Shown here: in pieces, positions 34,946-47,762 of the stretch
How the letters are laid out: every line of letters starts with the position of its first letter
Position numbering within the stretch: the stretch's first letter is position 1
DNA from: Hedera helix
Lineage: Eukaryota; Streptophyta; Magnoliopsida; Apiales; Araliaceae
DNA length: 64,000 nucleotides
Assembly: GCA_947179155.2 (NCBI GenBank)
Contig: OX359277.1
Location: 74,501-138,500 of the forward strand
Direction of reading: 5' to 3'
Position numbers and translations under genes: made by a program
The notes under the pieces: model-generated
What the model was told of the DNA's origin: nothing
What the model saw: the letters and a program-made list of their open reading frames with translations, nothing else
The model's database searches: none

Positions 34946-35812
34946 TAGTGGTGCACAAATGACTTGTGGCCCGGCCTAGGCTTGACCTGGTCAAAGCCCG
35001 ATTTGGTCAAGACCTGGTCCGGCTCGGTTCGGCCTGAAGGCCACGAACATGCTACATTTTTTTGGCTAAGATCCAGTCTGGCCTGGCATGCCAACAAGCC
35101 TGGCCCGCCCTGGTCTGAGGCTTGGTCTGAGGCCCAACCTGGTTCACCTAAAGCCCAGTCCAGCCTGTTAATTTTCTTTCTTTGCTACTTCAATTCTCCT
35201 AGTGCAAACGAAAATTTTCTCTTTGTGACAACTTATTCAATAAACCAAATAAAATTGGCGTATTTCAATACGTACATTTATGCATGTTTGTTTATATACG
35301 AATAAAGAAATCCATAAAAACACATTGGGTAGTGTAATATATAAGAATTTTTCTTGCTTAGCTAGAAATCTACACTTTTTGCAGACCTTTCATTGCATCT
35401 TCATTTTAATAAATACTTAGTTTAAAAACTAGGAAGTCATTTGTAAAATAATAATAATAATAAAAAAGCTAGTTTTCATAAAAAATAATTTTTTTTATTA
35501 ATAATAGTACAATATCTTTAAAATTGTACAATATTTTAATTTATTATTGTAATTTATAAGTTGTAACTTGTAAAGTTGTAATACAAGTTTAATTGGTGTT
35601 TTTATAATATTTAAAATTACTAAAAAAATAAAATTGAATGGACCAGCCTAATCTGACCCAAGGCCTGACCTATAGGCCTTGGCAGGCCCCTTTTTCAAGC
35701 GTCACGCCTGGCCTAGCCTGCAGGACGAAAGTCAAAGGCCTGGCCTGGTTAACGACCAAGGCTTGGTAGGCCCAAGCCAGGTCAGGGCAGACCGACCTGT
35801 TGTGCATGACTA
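34946..35812. mobile_element. Non-autonomous hAT (867 bp) nested in the 4.8-kb LTR unit
   Basis: The ends TAGTGGTGCACAA and TAGTCATGCACAA (right end reverse-complemented) are inverted repeats. Flanks CCTTCAAG (34938-34945) and CCTTTAGG (35813-35820) match at 6 of 8 positions. Both subterminal regions are packed with GGCCTGGCC/GGCCCGGCC motifs, as in hAT elements 1 and 2, while the centre is AT-rich and has no transposase. Confidence 0.78.
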
Positions 35813-37582
35813 CCTTTAGGGAGACCAATTTTAGTCTTTAATCTGAAGTTCATTCACCAAATTATTCAAAAATGGTATATTTCTTTTATCTTTATAAACT
35901 TATAGGAATTAATAGTTTAAAATGATTAGTTGATGAAATTGATGGTGTAAATTAGTTGTGTTGTGAATCTATATGGTTCAGGAAGTATAAGATGTTAATG
36001 GTGTGTAGTCTATAGGTTTTAGTTGGATCAAAAATCTTGAAATGTTCTATTTTTACACAATGCGCACCAAGTGTTTTATTTTATGTCTCAAAGAAAGAAT
36101 TAATTTAAACATGGATTTAAAGCTTGACCTTAATTATAAAGCATGTATACAAATGTTGCGCACGTGTTTTGAGATGTTTGGATAAGTAAAACTGAGTTTA
36201 GGTGTGAATTGGAAGGAACGAGCTCTGCAGTAATTCTGGAAAATCTAGGTTCTATTAACCGCGTCGGGGCGTGATTTTTGTGAAGGAAGACTGCGCTGGG
36301 GCTCTATCCATTAAAAATATTCAGCGTCAGGGTGCAGGAATAGTGAAGAGGAACAGTGCCGGGGCGCTATCCATTAAAAATAAAATATAATTTTATTTTT
36401 TAAATGATTAAAATAATAATAAAAGAATACTTTAAAAAGAAATTAATAAAGAATAATATGTTATTGAAATTAAATAATTTAAAATAATAAATAATATTAT
36501 TTTAAAATATAATTAATCTTTAATTGGATAATTAATTCCAATTTGATTAATAATTAAATATTAAATGATTTAATCTTGAAATTGATGAAAATAAATATTT
36601 TAATAATTTAAAATAATAAGGAAAATTATTTAAAATTATAATTAACCTATAATTGAACAATTAATTTCAATTGGGTTAATAATTTAAGATTAAAGGAGTT
36701 AATTTGGAAGATGAAAAATATGTGAACGGAATTTGTAAACCACATTGTGTGTTAAATTACGTATTAACCTTATTTGTATTACATAGGTATTATGTGGAAC
36801 AAAAATATTACGAACGAACGTGGAATGAACACTTTTTCGGGCAAGTATTTTTAGCAAGTATTCTAACTACTTTGCAATTATTGTCAATGAATCATGATGT
36901 GTTTGTATTATTCAAATTTCATGTTGAGATGTAACTTGAAAGTTTATTCAAATATGAATTATTGTTGAACGCCTAAGCTATTTGTTTCTGCTAGACAATT
37001 ATTGATGAATGATATGAAATCTGTATTTATTATAAAAGCTATATCAAACCAAATTGTGTTGATGCGAATTCAATTGATGAGTACTGAATCGAATAACCCT
37101 GTAAAGGGGGGAAATTGTGGATTTTTGTTTACCATCAATGCATATGTGTTTAATATGTTTGTGCACAATACATAAGGTACAAAAGGCTGATCCCCTTGCT
37201 TACATTTTGGTTGAGGACTTATATAGTCTGGAGTTTGATATAGTTACACTGGTTAAACTAAAATGAGTTCAAGGTCTTGTGAACCTCAATAACTTGTTGA
37301 ATTCAAAGTCAAATAAAAGTTTTTGAAAAAGATTTATTTGTATTGTTTTCACAGTTATTGTTCAACTGTTGAAATACTTCAATCAAGTTCAATTAAATTC
37401 AATTTGTTTATTATTGAACTGTTATACTTCTTGAGCATTGTCATCGCTCATTCTTGCTTAACTTAAACCTTTCAGCTAAACTTGAACAGTCTAGAGGAAC
37501 AGTTAAAACAAGGAGAAAAAAAAAGCGCATGAATAGTTGTACTTGTTTAAGTCCCTTTGTTTTGACTTGTTTTGAAACTGTG

Positions 37583-37631
<49 letters not shown>

Positions 37632-37808
37632 TATATTTCAAATGATGTAATAGTTAAGGTTAGAAAAACTATGAGATTTGTATATAAGTTTGTAATATTA
37701 CAGTTAATGTATGTTTATTCTATATGTTAGGTAGTATAGATGTATGAATGTATTGGATTGTGAGCACCAAACCCAAGGTTTGAGAGACCCGAATTTGGGG
37801 GCGTCACA

Positions 37809-39460
37809 TATACAGGGCCAAAAAAAAGGCACTTGCTGAACTTGATGGTTGTCATGGAGAGTCTTATAAAAGTTTAAGTTAATATGGTCAACAAATTCTA
37901 AGTACAAATCCTAGAAGTATAGTGGATATTAACATTGATAGGTTGTCAATTGATGTGAACCCCACATTTAAAAGAATGTTTATAACATATGAGGCATTGA
38001 CTTCTGGATTCCAAAATACATGTACACCTTTTATAGATGTTGATGGATGCCACCTAAAAGGGCCTTATGGTGGTGTTTTGTTAGCTGCAGTAGCTCTAGA
38101 TGGGAATAATGGACTCTTACCAGTGGCAATTATTATGGTGGAAACTGAGTGCAAACAAAGGTGGAAGATTTGTTTTGGTAATTTAAGGACAGTTATTGGT
38201 GCAGATGATGATGGCGTGATGACATTAACATTCATTTCAGACAAGCAGAAGTTATTATTAAATATACGTTGATGTTTGGTTTTAATTATACATTTCATGC
38301 TTTCATACAATAATTATAATTTGAAAATTCTACTTTTTTCGATGTTGTTATCTCTTTAAGTATGATTTTTTTATTCACTATCATGTTAACCATCTACAAA
38401 ATACGAGGACAATTAAACAGTATAGTTACAAATTAATCATTTCAAAATTTTAATTATAATTAGTTTATGCTTAATGCTGAAAAATTGATGATAATTTTTG
38501 TTTATATTCTTTCAGGGTCTTAAATATACACTCAATGAAGAATTTCCATATACACTTCATAGGACGTGTGCTAGGCACACTTATTTTGTAATTTTAGAAA
38601 AAAGTATCCAACCTTGATGTTAAAAAATCACTTTTGGAGGGCATTTAGAGCTTATAATGAACACGCCTTCAACCTAGCAATGGAGGATATTAAGAAAGAG
38701 CCTCAACCTGCATATAATTATTTGATGAAAGAGCCTATCGAAACATGGATAAGATATAGCTTTGATGAGAGACATAAAAGTAATCATGTCACAAACAATT
38801 TTTGTGAGTCCTTTAACCATTGGGTTGATGCTATAAGGGGTAGACCCATTTTGAAAATGCTTGAAGGGATTAGCTGTAAGTTGATGTAAAGAATTCAAAT
38901 GAGGTATGAAAATGGGTGTGCTTGGGATGGATATGTTACTCCGAATATTAGAAAGAAATTAAACTTCAATCTTGGTAAAGCTAGAATTTGCAGAGTGATC
39001 TATGATGGAGGGAATAAATTCAAAGTCGTTGATGATGGATTAATATCTTTGGTTGACATTGGACTAATAGTTTGTTATTGTAAAGCATGGAAGGTTTCAG
39101 GCATTCCTTATAAACATGGGGTTGCTGCTATTGCATCTAGGAGAGCCAATGTTGAACAATATTGTGATGCGTATTTTACAAATCATGCATACTTAGTTGC
39201 TCATGGAAAAATGATTCACCCTACCAAAGATCAAAGATTGTGGAAATACGTAGAACATGGAAGTGATCCATTGGACCCCCCCCCCCCCCCCCCACCTCTT
39301 CATAAGTTGCTTGGGAGGCCAAGGAAAAACAGAAGGAAAAAGCCAGGTGATGTTAATGCAGGGAATAATTTTGTAAAAAGAACTTTAAGTGTCAAATGCT
39401 CTAACTGCAAACAGTTTGGTCACAGTAGATTGACTGGCAAAGAGATCCACCTGAGTTAAC
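37809..39460 (+). pseudogene. MuDR-type MULE transposase, core and C-terminal part
   Basis: Plus-strand pieces in order: RAKKKALAELDG, then FKRMFITYEALTSGFQNTCT with DVDGCHLKGPYGGVLLAAVA and DGNNGLLPVAIIMVE (37922-38272). 'DG.HLKG..GG.LL.A...D.N....P.A....E' is the catalytic core with its first Asp. TFISDKQK supplies the second Asp. After an intron or insertion, 38614-38889 gives NHFWRAFRAYNEHAFNLAME and VTNNFCESFNHWVDAIRGRP. Then 38899-39459 gives the SWIM-type finger (CYCKAWKVSGIPYKHGVAAI) and a zinc knuckle (CSNCKQFGH). A C-homopolymer at 39276-39292 encodes a poly-Pro run. Stops between pieces show loss of function, although introns may explain part of the breaks. Confidence 0.88.
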
Positions 39461-39479
39461 TGGCAATGGGGTTACTCAA

Positions 39480-41693
39480 GAGGTAATATAATATATATAT
39501 TTTTTAATAATACTTTCTTGTTACAGTTTAATTATTTTACATTATATTTTATGATTCTAATAACTTGTCTATTCTTTTAGCATAGGTTGGTGAACGTCAA
39601 ACACAACAAGTTGGTAAAAACCAATCAGAAACACTTGGTAGAAGAGGGAATGTTAGGAAGAAAAGTAAAGGAGTCGATCGAAGAAATAATGAAGAGGTTG
39701 TAACAGAACTTGGTGAAAAGGAAACGTCAAATGAAAATGGAAGAGGTCTGGGGAGATGTCAATAAGTTTTATCAACTAATGTGGGAACAAACAACTTAGG
39801 TAAAGAGAAAGGAATTCGATTTCACGGAATGGGAAAGGTTGTCATGACAAGATCAAAAAGAGATGGTTCACTTGTTTATCCTACAAATAATGGTAATCCA
39901 GTTTCGAATGTGAGATATTTTACATGTAATTAGTTTTAAATAAAGCATGCATATTTTTAATGAAAGAATATTTTCTATATTGTTTAAAGTTTGACAATAG
40001 TGTCTTGTTGGACGAATATACGGGAGCATATTGGGTTGATATTACACCTCCGAACCAAGTCAATAAAAGGACAATTCACTTAATTGGTACCAAAGGTGAT
40101 TAAGTTGTTGAAAGGAAAAGAAGTTATGGGAATCTAATTGTTGAGAATCATACTTCTACTGTGAATCAAACACAATCGCATACTGTTGGAAATCATACCC
40201 AAGTTGCATATATTCAATTTCCTATTATGAATCAAATTGGTGGGTTTAGTACATATAGTCTTGGTAAATTGTTGTTATTAGGAATTTTAGAATTTAATAA
40301 ATTGTGGTACTTTTGGTCACATGTTGTGACTAGGAAAAACTATATTTGTTGTTATCTGGTTGTAAGTGTAAGTCAAGGAAAACTATTGCTTGAATTGTTG
40401 GGTACATGTTATGAGTATTATATGTTAAATCCATTACCAGTTATACTGATTTTTTCTCCGGCATGGTACACAAGTGTTGATTGTCACGAATGGTTATCTC
40501 AATTCAAAATAATTCACTAGTCTCTACAATAACTAATGTTTTCTTTCAACTGTTTGTAACTTGATAGATATAATAATTGGAGTGTATGAGTTATTTTTGG
40601 TGCAATCTTTTACGTGTGAAGATTTTCTTTGTAATTGGTTGCAATTGTTGGCTTTGGAAAGAAGAGGGAACCTAACTCATTTAAGAAGTAAGAAGCTTTA
40701 GGAATCATGTCTATTTTTGTAGGTGAAGACTTGTAGGTTGTTAAGTTGAACTTATATATTTTAACTTTTATAGTGATTTCAGATTTCTTATGTTTCTGTT
40801 TTGATGGACCATGTTCAATTTATTCTCACTTAATTGGCTATAAATTAGCATTTTCTACTCAGATTTAATGAAATTCAAGTTTACAATGAGATCCAATTAT
40901 TGACTTGTGGTTTTCCGGTGTTAAATGATTTCAATGTATTACATTAGAAGTAAACTTGAATACACCTTGTTTGGTATTTAGAAAATTTATAGATATTTTT
41001 GTTAGAAACATTTCATTTAGGTTGCCATTAGCTAAAAATATTATGGTCTGTTATTGAGTAATTGAAGTTTCCATGAAGCTGGTTGGAATATTTGCTTCTA
41101 CTGAAGAACAATTGAAGTTTAGCAACTTTTTGCTCAAGCATTTGAGGCAAATGGTTATGTATGTAGGATATACTTCAACCTTATGTTCATGTACAGATTT
41201 TGTCGGCCATTTGATATTATTCTGATGTAAATATTTGTTACCTAATTTTAATGTCTCAACAAAACTCCATCTTGATTATATATATGCTAGAATAAGCTAT
41301 AAATGGTACAGATGTTGGATGATAATTATCAAATTATTCACTTTAAAATTTTACATTTGTTAAATAAACTTTTATTTATTTTAGTTATTAATTTTAATTT
41401 GTCCTTCTAGTTAAATGAAAGTGAAATACAAGCAACGTTTTTGCTTAAAGGGTATATTAGTCATCATAAATTGAAGGTATAATTGTCCTGGTAGTAGTTA
41501 AGGACATTTTGGCCATTTTATTTTTAAAAATTGCTGACATCATCAAGTCAACCGTCTTAGAGATAGTGAATGTTACATTATGTTATTCAAAGGGGTAGTG
41601 AGTCTTATTTAAAAAACTAGAGGGGTAACAAGTGTTCTTATGATTATTTACTTTATTATGATTATTTACAGGGGATGTGAGTGTATTTTACTC
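39480..41693 (+). other. MULE 3' region
   Basis: A further lysine-rich exon remnant lies at about 39585-39935 (GERQTQQVGKNQSETLGRRG, then GIRFHGMGKVVMTRSKRDG). The rest, to the right TIR, is AT-rich. The right TIR starts inward of 41560 and ends at 41693. A 119-codon open frame at 40161-40520 has no recognised domain and may be chance or a captured fragment. Confidence 0.5.
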
Positions 41694-41702
41694 ATCATTA
41701 AA

Positions 41703-42941
41703 AAATTTAAATAATCTAAATTCTGCAACAATAAAATTTTAAATTTAAAGCTATCATAAACAATTATTAAATCATACATAAGCATCAGAACGACGTGAAA
41801 TTGGATATAAAACACCTATATATTTCAATCATATAACAACTGACGGACCACAATTTTAAAATCTAATGACCCTTTAGACAAGATCATTTAGATAACTTAA
41901 ATAAATACAACTTAGAAAAATATAGAATAAATGACTAAAACAAATATAAGGCATCCAAACATCCCAAAATCAAAGGTGAAACACCTCTGTCATATTTTAA
42001 ACGTGTAACAACTGACACGACTTGATTCTGAAACACAATAACATGATATCTTATTGGTCTCTAAATCATGGCTTTCTCAATTTTTTGTAATTTTTCATTT
42101 TTTGAACATTTACATCACCATCTAAATAGAGATCATTCCAGTATGAAGAGGGATTGTGGTAGTTATCCTATTTATCTATATATCTATTTTATTATTATAT
42201 CTATAATAGTATATATAAACATACATATATATAGGGAACTGATCTATAAGTCAACGTTGTAAACTTAATATTATCCTTACAACAAATCTCAACCGTCTAT
42301 CCTCGGATCGAACAGTAAAGAGAATCTAGGTTCCGCAGTTGGATGATGTCAAAAATACCCCTCGTCAATCCACAATTTAATAATTTTGGACCACATCTCA
42401 TTTTATGGCAGTAGCGATCTAGAACTATAAGAGATCCATTTAAAACTATTAAATTTTCCATTTCTTCTTGCATACTATTGTTCTTATTGATTCATGTGAC
42501 ATGGGTTGATAAGAAACATCTATAGTTAAACAATTGTAAAGATATATACAACAATATTTTGTCTCACATGCTTCATACTATGAGAAAACACTTCACCCCA
42601 TTGCTAGATTTCATTTGTTTAGCCATTCATGTTTTTCATCGGCCCAAATAACATGAATCTGCAATAAGAATATGCAAAAATCACGTAATGGAAGATTTAA
42701 AGCTTTAAATCAATTTTTTTAACCCTAGTCTACAGAATTAAACAGCGGACTGTAAAAATAAAATTTTACTCGTCTGAATAATTAAAGTGCAGACGGACAG
42801 AATAACATATTTGATTACCCTAATTACTCTAGAAGGGAGTTGAATAGTGACTTATTCGAATGGAGAGGGAGAGAGAGGGAGAGAGAGAATGCTTGCAATT
42901 TATTTTGTCCAACTCAAAAATACTTGAATGTTTAAAGCCCG
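41703..42941. other. AT-rich stretch without gene
   Basis: A diverged direct repeat is visible: AAACACCTATATATTTCAATC followed by TAACAACTGAC near 41810-41845, and GAAACACCTCTGTCATATTT followed by TAACAACTGAC near 41980-42018. A GA-rich run (42860-42890) precedes the Copia LTR. No protein is recognised. Confidence 0.45.
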
Positions 42942-45726
42942 TGTTGGAAAATATTGAACGCAACTTGATTCAAAAATAATACAGTATAGCCTTGTAATAG
43001 TTGGAGCTGAAAATTCGTTGAGTAAAGGCTGAAGTCACTCTACTATCGCAGAGTAAAGAAGTGCTCAATGAGAACTCTATTAATATCAGCATGATTAAAT
43101 TTGATGATGACTTGATATGATTAATGCTTAATGTATATTTGTAAAAATAGCTTTTGTAAAGTCCTTATTTGATTTATACTGTACAAAGACTTAGTTTAAA
43201 AAAGATCAAATTTGTTAGGTTGATTTTCTAAGAAAATTGTTGTATAGAGTTTAAGACTTAAAAAGATGATATAGCAAGTTCAGAATCGTGTTACAAAAGC
43301 TAAATCGTATTGTTAAATCAAGATCGCATAGTGATAAACGTATATTTTATTAATTTATTTTCCTTAAAAATAGATTTATATGTTATTTTTAAATTGATTT
43401 TATACTAATTGGATTAATATTTTGTGAACATGTGCTAAAAATATTAATAGCCCAAATTATGAGTCCAAATTGCAAGCCCCAAAGATTAGTTGTGGGTTTT
43501 GTAGAAATGTATGGGCTTCTCGAATCACAAGTGTTGTTCTTAGAACTAATGGGATTATTGCCAAGTTGGTTTAGGAGATTCCTAAATTATTTTCATGGGA
43601 CTCGGTGAAAAGAAAGAAAGAAAAGGCTGCAACATTAAACATAAAGAAAAGAGAATTATGAGATAAGGCTACGCAAAAGAAGGGATAAATGAAAAAAAAA
43701 AGATCAAGAGAGAATACGAAGCAGTAGCGTCACGACACCTCATGAGGGGTATTATAAAAGGAAGCTAGCAGCGGCTTCAGAGAATAACACATGACGCAAT
43801 GGGTGAGGAGCAAAAAAGGAACGGAAGGCGAAGTAGTAGCAGTGCAGAAAATCAAGTCAACTGCAACAAAAAAAGAAGAGTAGCAGCACATCATGGTTTA
43901 TTCAAAAGCTCCTGCTCTTATCATGTATTGCTAAATAAATTAATTTTTAAGGTGTAGGATGAAACATTATTAATTGTGTAATATTCTGAAATTCATTATT
44001 AATTCTTAAATTGGTTTTAATGTTAATAATTCTTATTTATTGATTGAGTTTAAATTAAATTGTTTCATTCATAATATCAAGTATTTTGAATAGTTTCAAT
44101 TAATTTAATTTAATCTGGGTTGCGATTTAAAATCTAAATTAAGAACTGAGATTATTTGTCTTTCAAAATATTGGATACATATAATGCTTTGGTCTTATAC
44201 ATTAAACCTTGAAAATAAGAATTTACAATAAGAAATATTTTTATGAACTTAAATGAAAAATCTTGAGAAAACATTGAGTTGATTTTTAAATTGCTACTCC
44301 GAATTGATAATAAATAGTAAGATATACATAATTAATATTGTGGATTCCGAACCTCAGAACTTTTCTCTCATTGATTAAAAGTTAGTTGATTAATTAGTAT
44401 TAATTATTATTGCATGTTAATTTGGTTTTAGTTTTAATTGATTGATCCACTTTTCGTTAATTAGATTAGAATTAGATTTAATTTAGATTTATTAATTATT
44501 CAATAATCCTCGTGGAATCAACCTCGTACTTTGAATAAAAACTATTTTATAATAGATTCGTGCGCTTGCGAGTATTTTACAAAATTTAAGCACAACACAT
44601 AGCAAGTTCAGAATCGTATAGTAGATTCAAGATCATATTGCAAGAGCAAAATTGTATTGCTAAATCAAGATCGCATTGCAAAGTCAGATCGTGTGGAGAA
44701 GACATGATCGTTTAGAAGAAGGAATATCGAATAAGAACAATAATCGTACTGAATCTATGATTTTTTAGTATAAGATCAATTCATTTCATAGAGGAAAATG
44801 TGTCAGAATAATTGATAATGGGAATATACAAATTGAAGAGCCCGATGCAATATTTTTAAGTCAAAGTTATAATCTAAAGTTCAAAAATGTCTGTGTCTAC
44901 TGGTTAGTTGACGTTAAAAAGTCAATCAAATGATTACTATATTTGGAATTCTGATAAGCTGATACGGAGGAAAGATGTTTTGCCTATCATCAAAATGCAC
45001 TTAGCAAAGATATCAAGAATTAAGGCATTAAATGAACAACGACTATTCTGCAACGGGAAGATTTCAAGAAATCTATAAAAATAATAGCAGAATCCAAGAA
45101 AAAGAAGATGAGACGTATATAGAATTGAAATTCTAAAAAGCTCAAAAACACACTCTATGAAAAGTTGAACATCTTATTCAAGCTACTAAGTACTTGAGAA
45201 GAGGATCATATTGTCAACTTAGCAGCAACTCACAACATCAAATCAACCACATCGTGTTGTCTTAGTGACATTGTTCCAAGTCTTAGTGACTTGAAAAAAT
45301 CTGAGTGATCTGGTCTGTGTGTCCTTGTGTTCCGAGACTGTATGACTTGAAGAAATCTTATTGGTTCAGTTGTAGCTGATCTTAATGATCAATATCCGTA
45401 GTGAATTTTTTACTCGTTGAGTAAAAGAGTGGGGTAAGAGTTATTACGTCTCCAAACCATTTAAAATTTGTTGTCTCTCATTTATTTTTTGTCTTTAATC
45501 TCTATTTTATATTCACTTGTGATTGTGCGTACTGATTATTTTTAAGTTCCAAATCTCATAACTGTGATTGATAAAATCTTATCTAAGGGGGATTTTCTAA
45601 AGTATATTTCACTATGCATAATTGATTTTAGTCTACAAATTTAATCAGACTTCATAAAACTATTTTTTTTAAAAGACCTATTCAACCCCCCCTTCTTGAT
45701 CTTTTCTGTGCCTTTGGGATACAACA
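42942..45726 (+). repeat. 5' LTR of the Copia element (split by a Gypsy LTR)
   Basis: The start is taken as TGTTGGAAAATATTG. The end, GGGATACAACA, is fixed by the following primer site. Excluding the 1.27-kb insertion the LTR is about 1.5 kb. It contains repeated short blocks built on GATCGCATTGC and CAAGTTCAGAATCGTAT (43275-43330 and 44600-44700). Confidence 0.6.
43332..44597 (+). mobile_element. Solo Gypsy LTR with CATAG target-site duplication
   Basis: The unit runs from TGATAAACGTATATTTTATT to AAATTTAAGCACAACA between identical CATAG repeats (43327-43331 and 44598-44602). Near its end, GTGGAATCAACCTCGTACTT and TTCGTGCGCTTGCGAGTATT resemble the R/U5 end of Athila/Ogre-like Gypsy LTRs (from memory). 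It is 1266 bp, non-coding, and inserted in the Copia 5' LTR. Confidence 0.82.
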
Positions 45727-45728
45727 AC

Positions 45729-45740
45729 TAGTATCAAAGC
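45729..45740 (+). other. Copia primer-binding site, mutated
   Basis: TAGTATCAAAGC differs at two positions from the initiator tRNA-Met site TGGTATCAGAGC. It lies two bases after the CA end of the LTR. Confidence 0.75.
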
Positions 45741-45859
45741 TTTTGGTTCTCTTGAATATATAGCTTAACCACTTGAGTAGATATATGCCATTTAACAAAA
45801 CTAGTTCTGAGCTTGTAGGTGGAAATAAGCCACCACTCCTTAATAAAGAAAAAAATGTT

Positions 45860-46865
45860 AATTGAAAAGTTCGTATACAGACCTATATGGCTGTAATTGA
45901 TGATGAGTTATTTGGTACAATTTTAAATGGTCCCTATATTCCTACTAAGCTAACTCCAACACCTGATGATCTAAAGAAGGTAACAGTCAAGCAGAGAGAA
46001 GAATGGACTAGAAATGAGAAGATGTTAGTGTATCTGGATAAAAGAGCTAATAACATCCTGTTCATGGCTCTTGAAGATGAAATTTTTGAAAATATGGTTA
46101 ATTGCACTACAACCAAAGAAGTTTGGAAAGCTCAGCTGGTAATGCGTGAAGGCACTGAAGAAGTAAGAAAAAATAAACAATCTATGTTGACTCAATAATA
46201 TGAAATGTTCAATCATATAAACAGAGAAAACATCACAGCAACCTATGAAAGGTTTAACATACTTCTTAACAAATTAAAAGCTTATGGTAAGCTCTATCTT
46301 AACAAAGACCTTAACATAAAGTTTATGAGAGCACTGCCAAGCAAATGGAATGCAAAAATAACAGCAATCAGAGAATCCAAGAATTTACATGAGATGACTA
46401 TTAAAAAGCTCTATGGAAATCTGCTTATATATGAGCTAGAGCTAACTCAAAGAGCAGAAACAATCTCTGAAGGAAAGAAGAAAGATAAATGTATAGCTTT
46501 TAAAGCCACTGAAGCTTTATCTAAATCCATATCTGAAGTGGAGTCTGATGAGAAAAATGAAGAAAGTGATAATGAGGATGTTGCTCTTCTAGCAAAAAGA
46601 TTAAGGAAGTTTATGAGGAAGAACTGCAACAGAAGGCCTAGGTGGAATCACACCAGCAAAGGAAACAATAATAGAGATCAAGAAACTGTTACAATTGTAA
46701 GAAACTAGGTCATTTTATTGTTGCATGCAACAAGCCTCTAAAGGAAGAATTAAAGAAAGATAAGAAGAAGCTCCATTCAAAAAAAGAATTCAAGAGATAC
46801 AAGAAGCAATACGAAAAGGGCAAAGGATTTGTTGCAGCCAGTACAGAATCAAGTGATGATTAAGA
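45860..46865 (+). pseudogene. Copia gag with zinc knuckle
   Basis: The frame reads VNWKVRIQTYMAVIDDELFG, then ANNILFMALEDEIFENMVNC and ATYERFNILLNKLKAYGK, followed by IKFMRALPSKWNAKITAIRE. This is the UBN2-type gag pattern. One in-frame TAA at 46196-46198 breaks it. Near 46690 a frame change leads into CYNCKKLGHFIVACNKPL, a perfect CX2CX4HX4C nucleocapsid knuckle, then a lysine-rich tail ending FVAASTESSDD. Another piece at 46891-47470 (DIDDLRTALHDITSDLHKYM) is the coiled-coil-like region that follows gag in this lineage. Confidence 0.85.
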
Positions 46866-47762
46866 ACCTTAAGTAGTCAATCTATGCCTAATGGCTATAA
46901 AAGCAAACTCCAGCAGACCTGTTAATTATGGAGAGATAGATATAAATGAGGTATTTGATTTTAACTCTCCTAATGTTGATATTGATGATCTAAGAACTGC
47001 ATTGCATGATATAACATCTGATCTACATAAGTACATGAAGTGGTTCAGGGTTCTATCAAAAAATTATTATCTCTTTCAAGAAGAGAAAAAAAATACAAGT
47101 AGAGTTGGAAGATGCTCTACGAAGCACTGCCTCTCTATCCAAACTTAAAGCTAAAAATAATCAATTGAGTCAGATAACTGACATCAATGCATAGAGAGAG
47201 TTTGCTCTAGTCTCTAAGATACAAGAATTAGATAAGACAATCTCTATATGGAATAAATCAACCTCATATATGGACATCCTAATTGCAAGCCAAAAAGTTA
47301 TTTCTAATAGATCTAGGTTAGGCTTTGAAGTTTCATCTTCACTCCCAAATGTGGTAAATTGTTTGGAAAATAATAATAACAATGTCTTATCTCTCAATAG
47401 AGAAATTGTGTTCGTGAAATCCATAGATATAACTGAACCCATTAGTATGAGTGTCTCATTCTCTGTAAGATAAATTGTTGTTCATAAGAATAACATATCA
47501 CATATTGGTTTAGGATTTGTAAAATCGTAGAGTAAAACAAAGTCTACGTTCGGACCTCGAAGGATCGTAAGGATAAGTGAGACCAACTATACGAATCAAC
47601 TAGGTCCAAATCGTAGAGTTTATTTTCACTCTACGAAACCTCAAAATCGTAGAGTAATTTAGAGGAAGAGTAAGGTTTAACCAAGGAAAGAATATAACCC
47701 ATATATGATCTAAGTGATAAGATATCCACACACACACATACGCAATATCTTAAATGCATTAA

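Larger units (their letters stand above)
33038..37808 (+). mobile_element. 4.8-kb LTR unit with TATAC target-site duplication, inside the MULE transposase
   Basis: The unit starts TGTAATATCC and ends GGGGGCGTCACA, with identical TATAC at 33033-33037 and 37809-37813. Excising it together with one TATAC restores the transposase frame across the junction. It has no internal coding region. It shares the GGCTGATCCCCTTGC block (about 37185) and the TTGTGAGCACCAAACCCAAGG tail style with the 3.9-kb units, but is a different subfamily. It hosts a non-autonomous hAT (34946-35812) and probably a minus-strand Gypsy LTR (about 33200-34490). Confidence 0.85.
22863..41693 (+). mobile_element. MuDR-type MULE, 18.8 kb with nested insertions, perfect 9-bp TSD
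   Basis: Identical 9-bp direct repeats ATCATTAAA lie at 22854-22862 and 41694-41702. The outer ends are inverted: GAGTAAAATATACTC at left, and GAGTGTATTTTACTC (reverse complement GAGTAAAATACACTC) at right. The inverted similarity continues inward over roughly 90 bp with indels, sharing AATACTCACTA and AATCATAATAA-like blocks. Plus-strand transposase exons lie between. Removing the nested hAT copies and two LTR units leaves about 5 kb, a normal size for an autonomous MULE. The coding region is now broken in several places. Confidence 0.85.

Noticed and set aside
36704..36934. 76-codon open frame
   Set aside because: It lies inside the 4.8-kb LTR unit, shows no recognisable family, and has no support from the related units.
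40161..40520. 119-codon open frame in the MULE 3' region
   Set aside because: No domain is recognised and it lies between the C-terminal transposase exon and the right TIR. It is noted only as a possible captured fragment, not as a gene.
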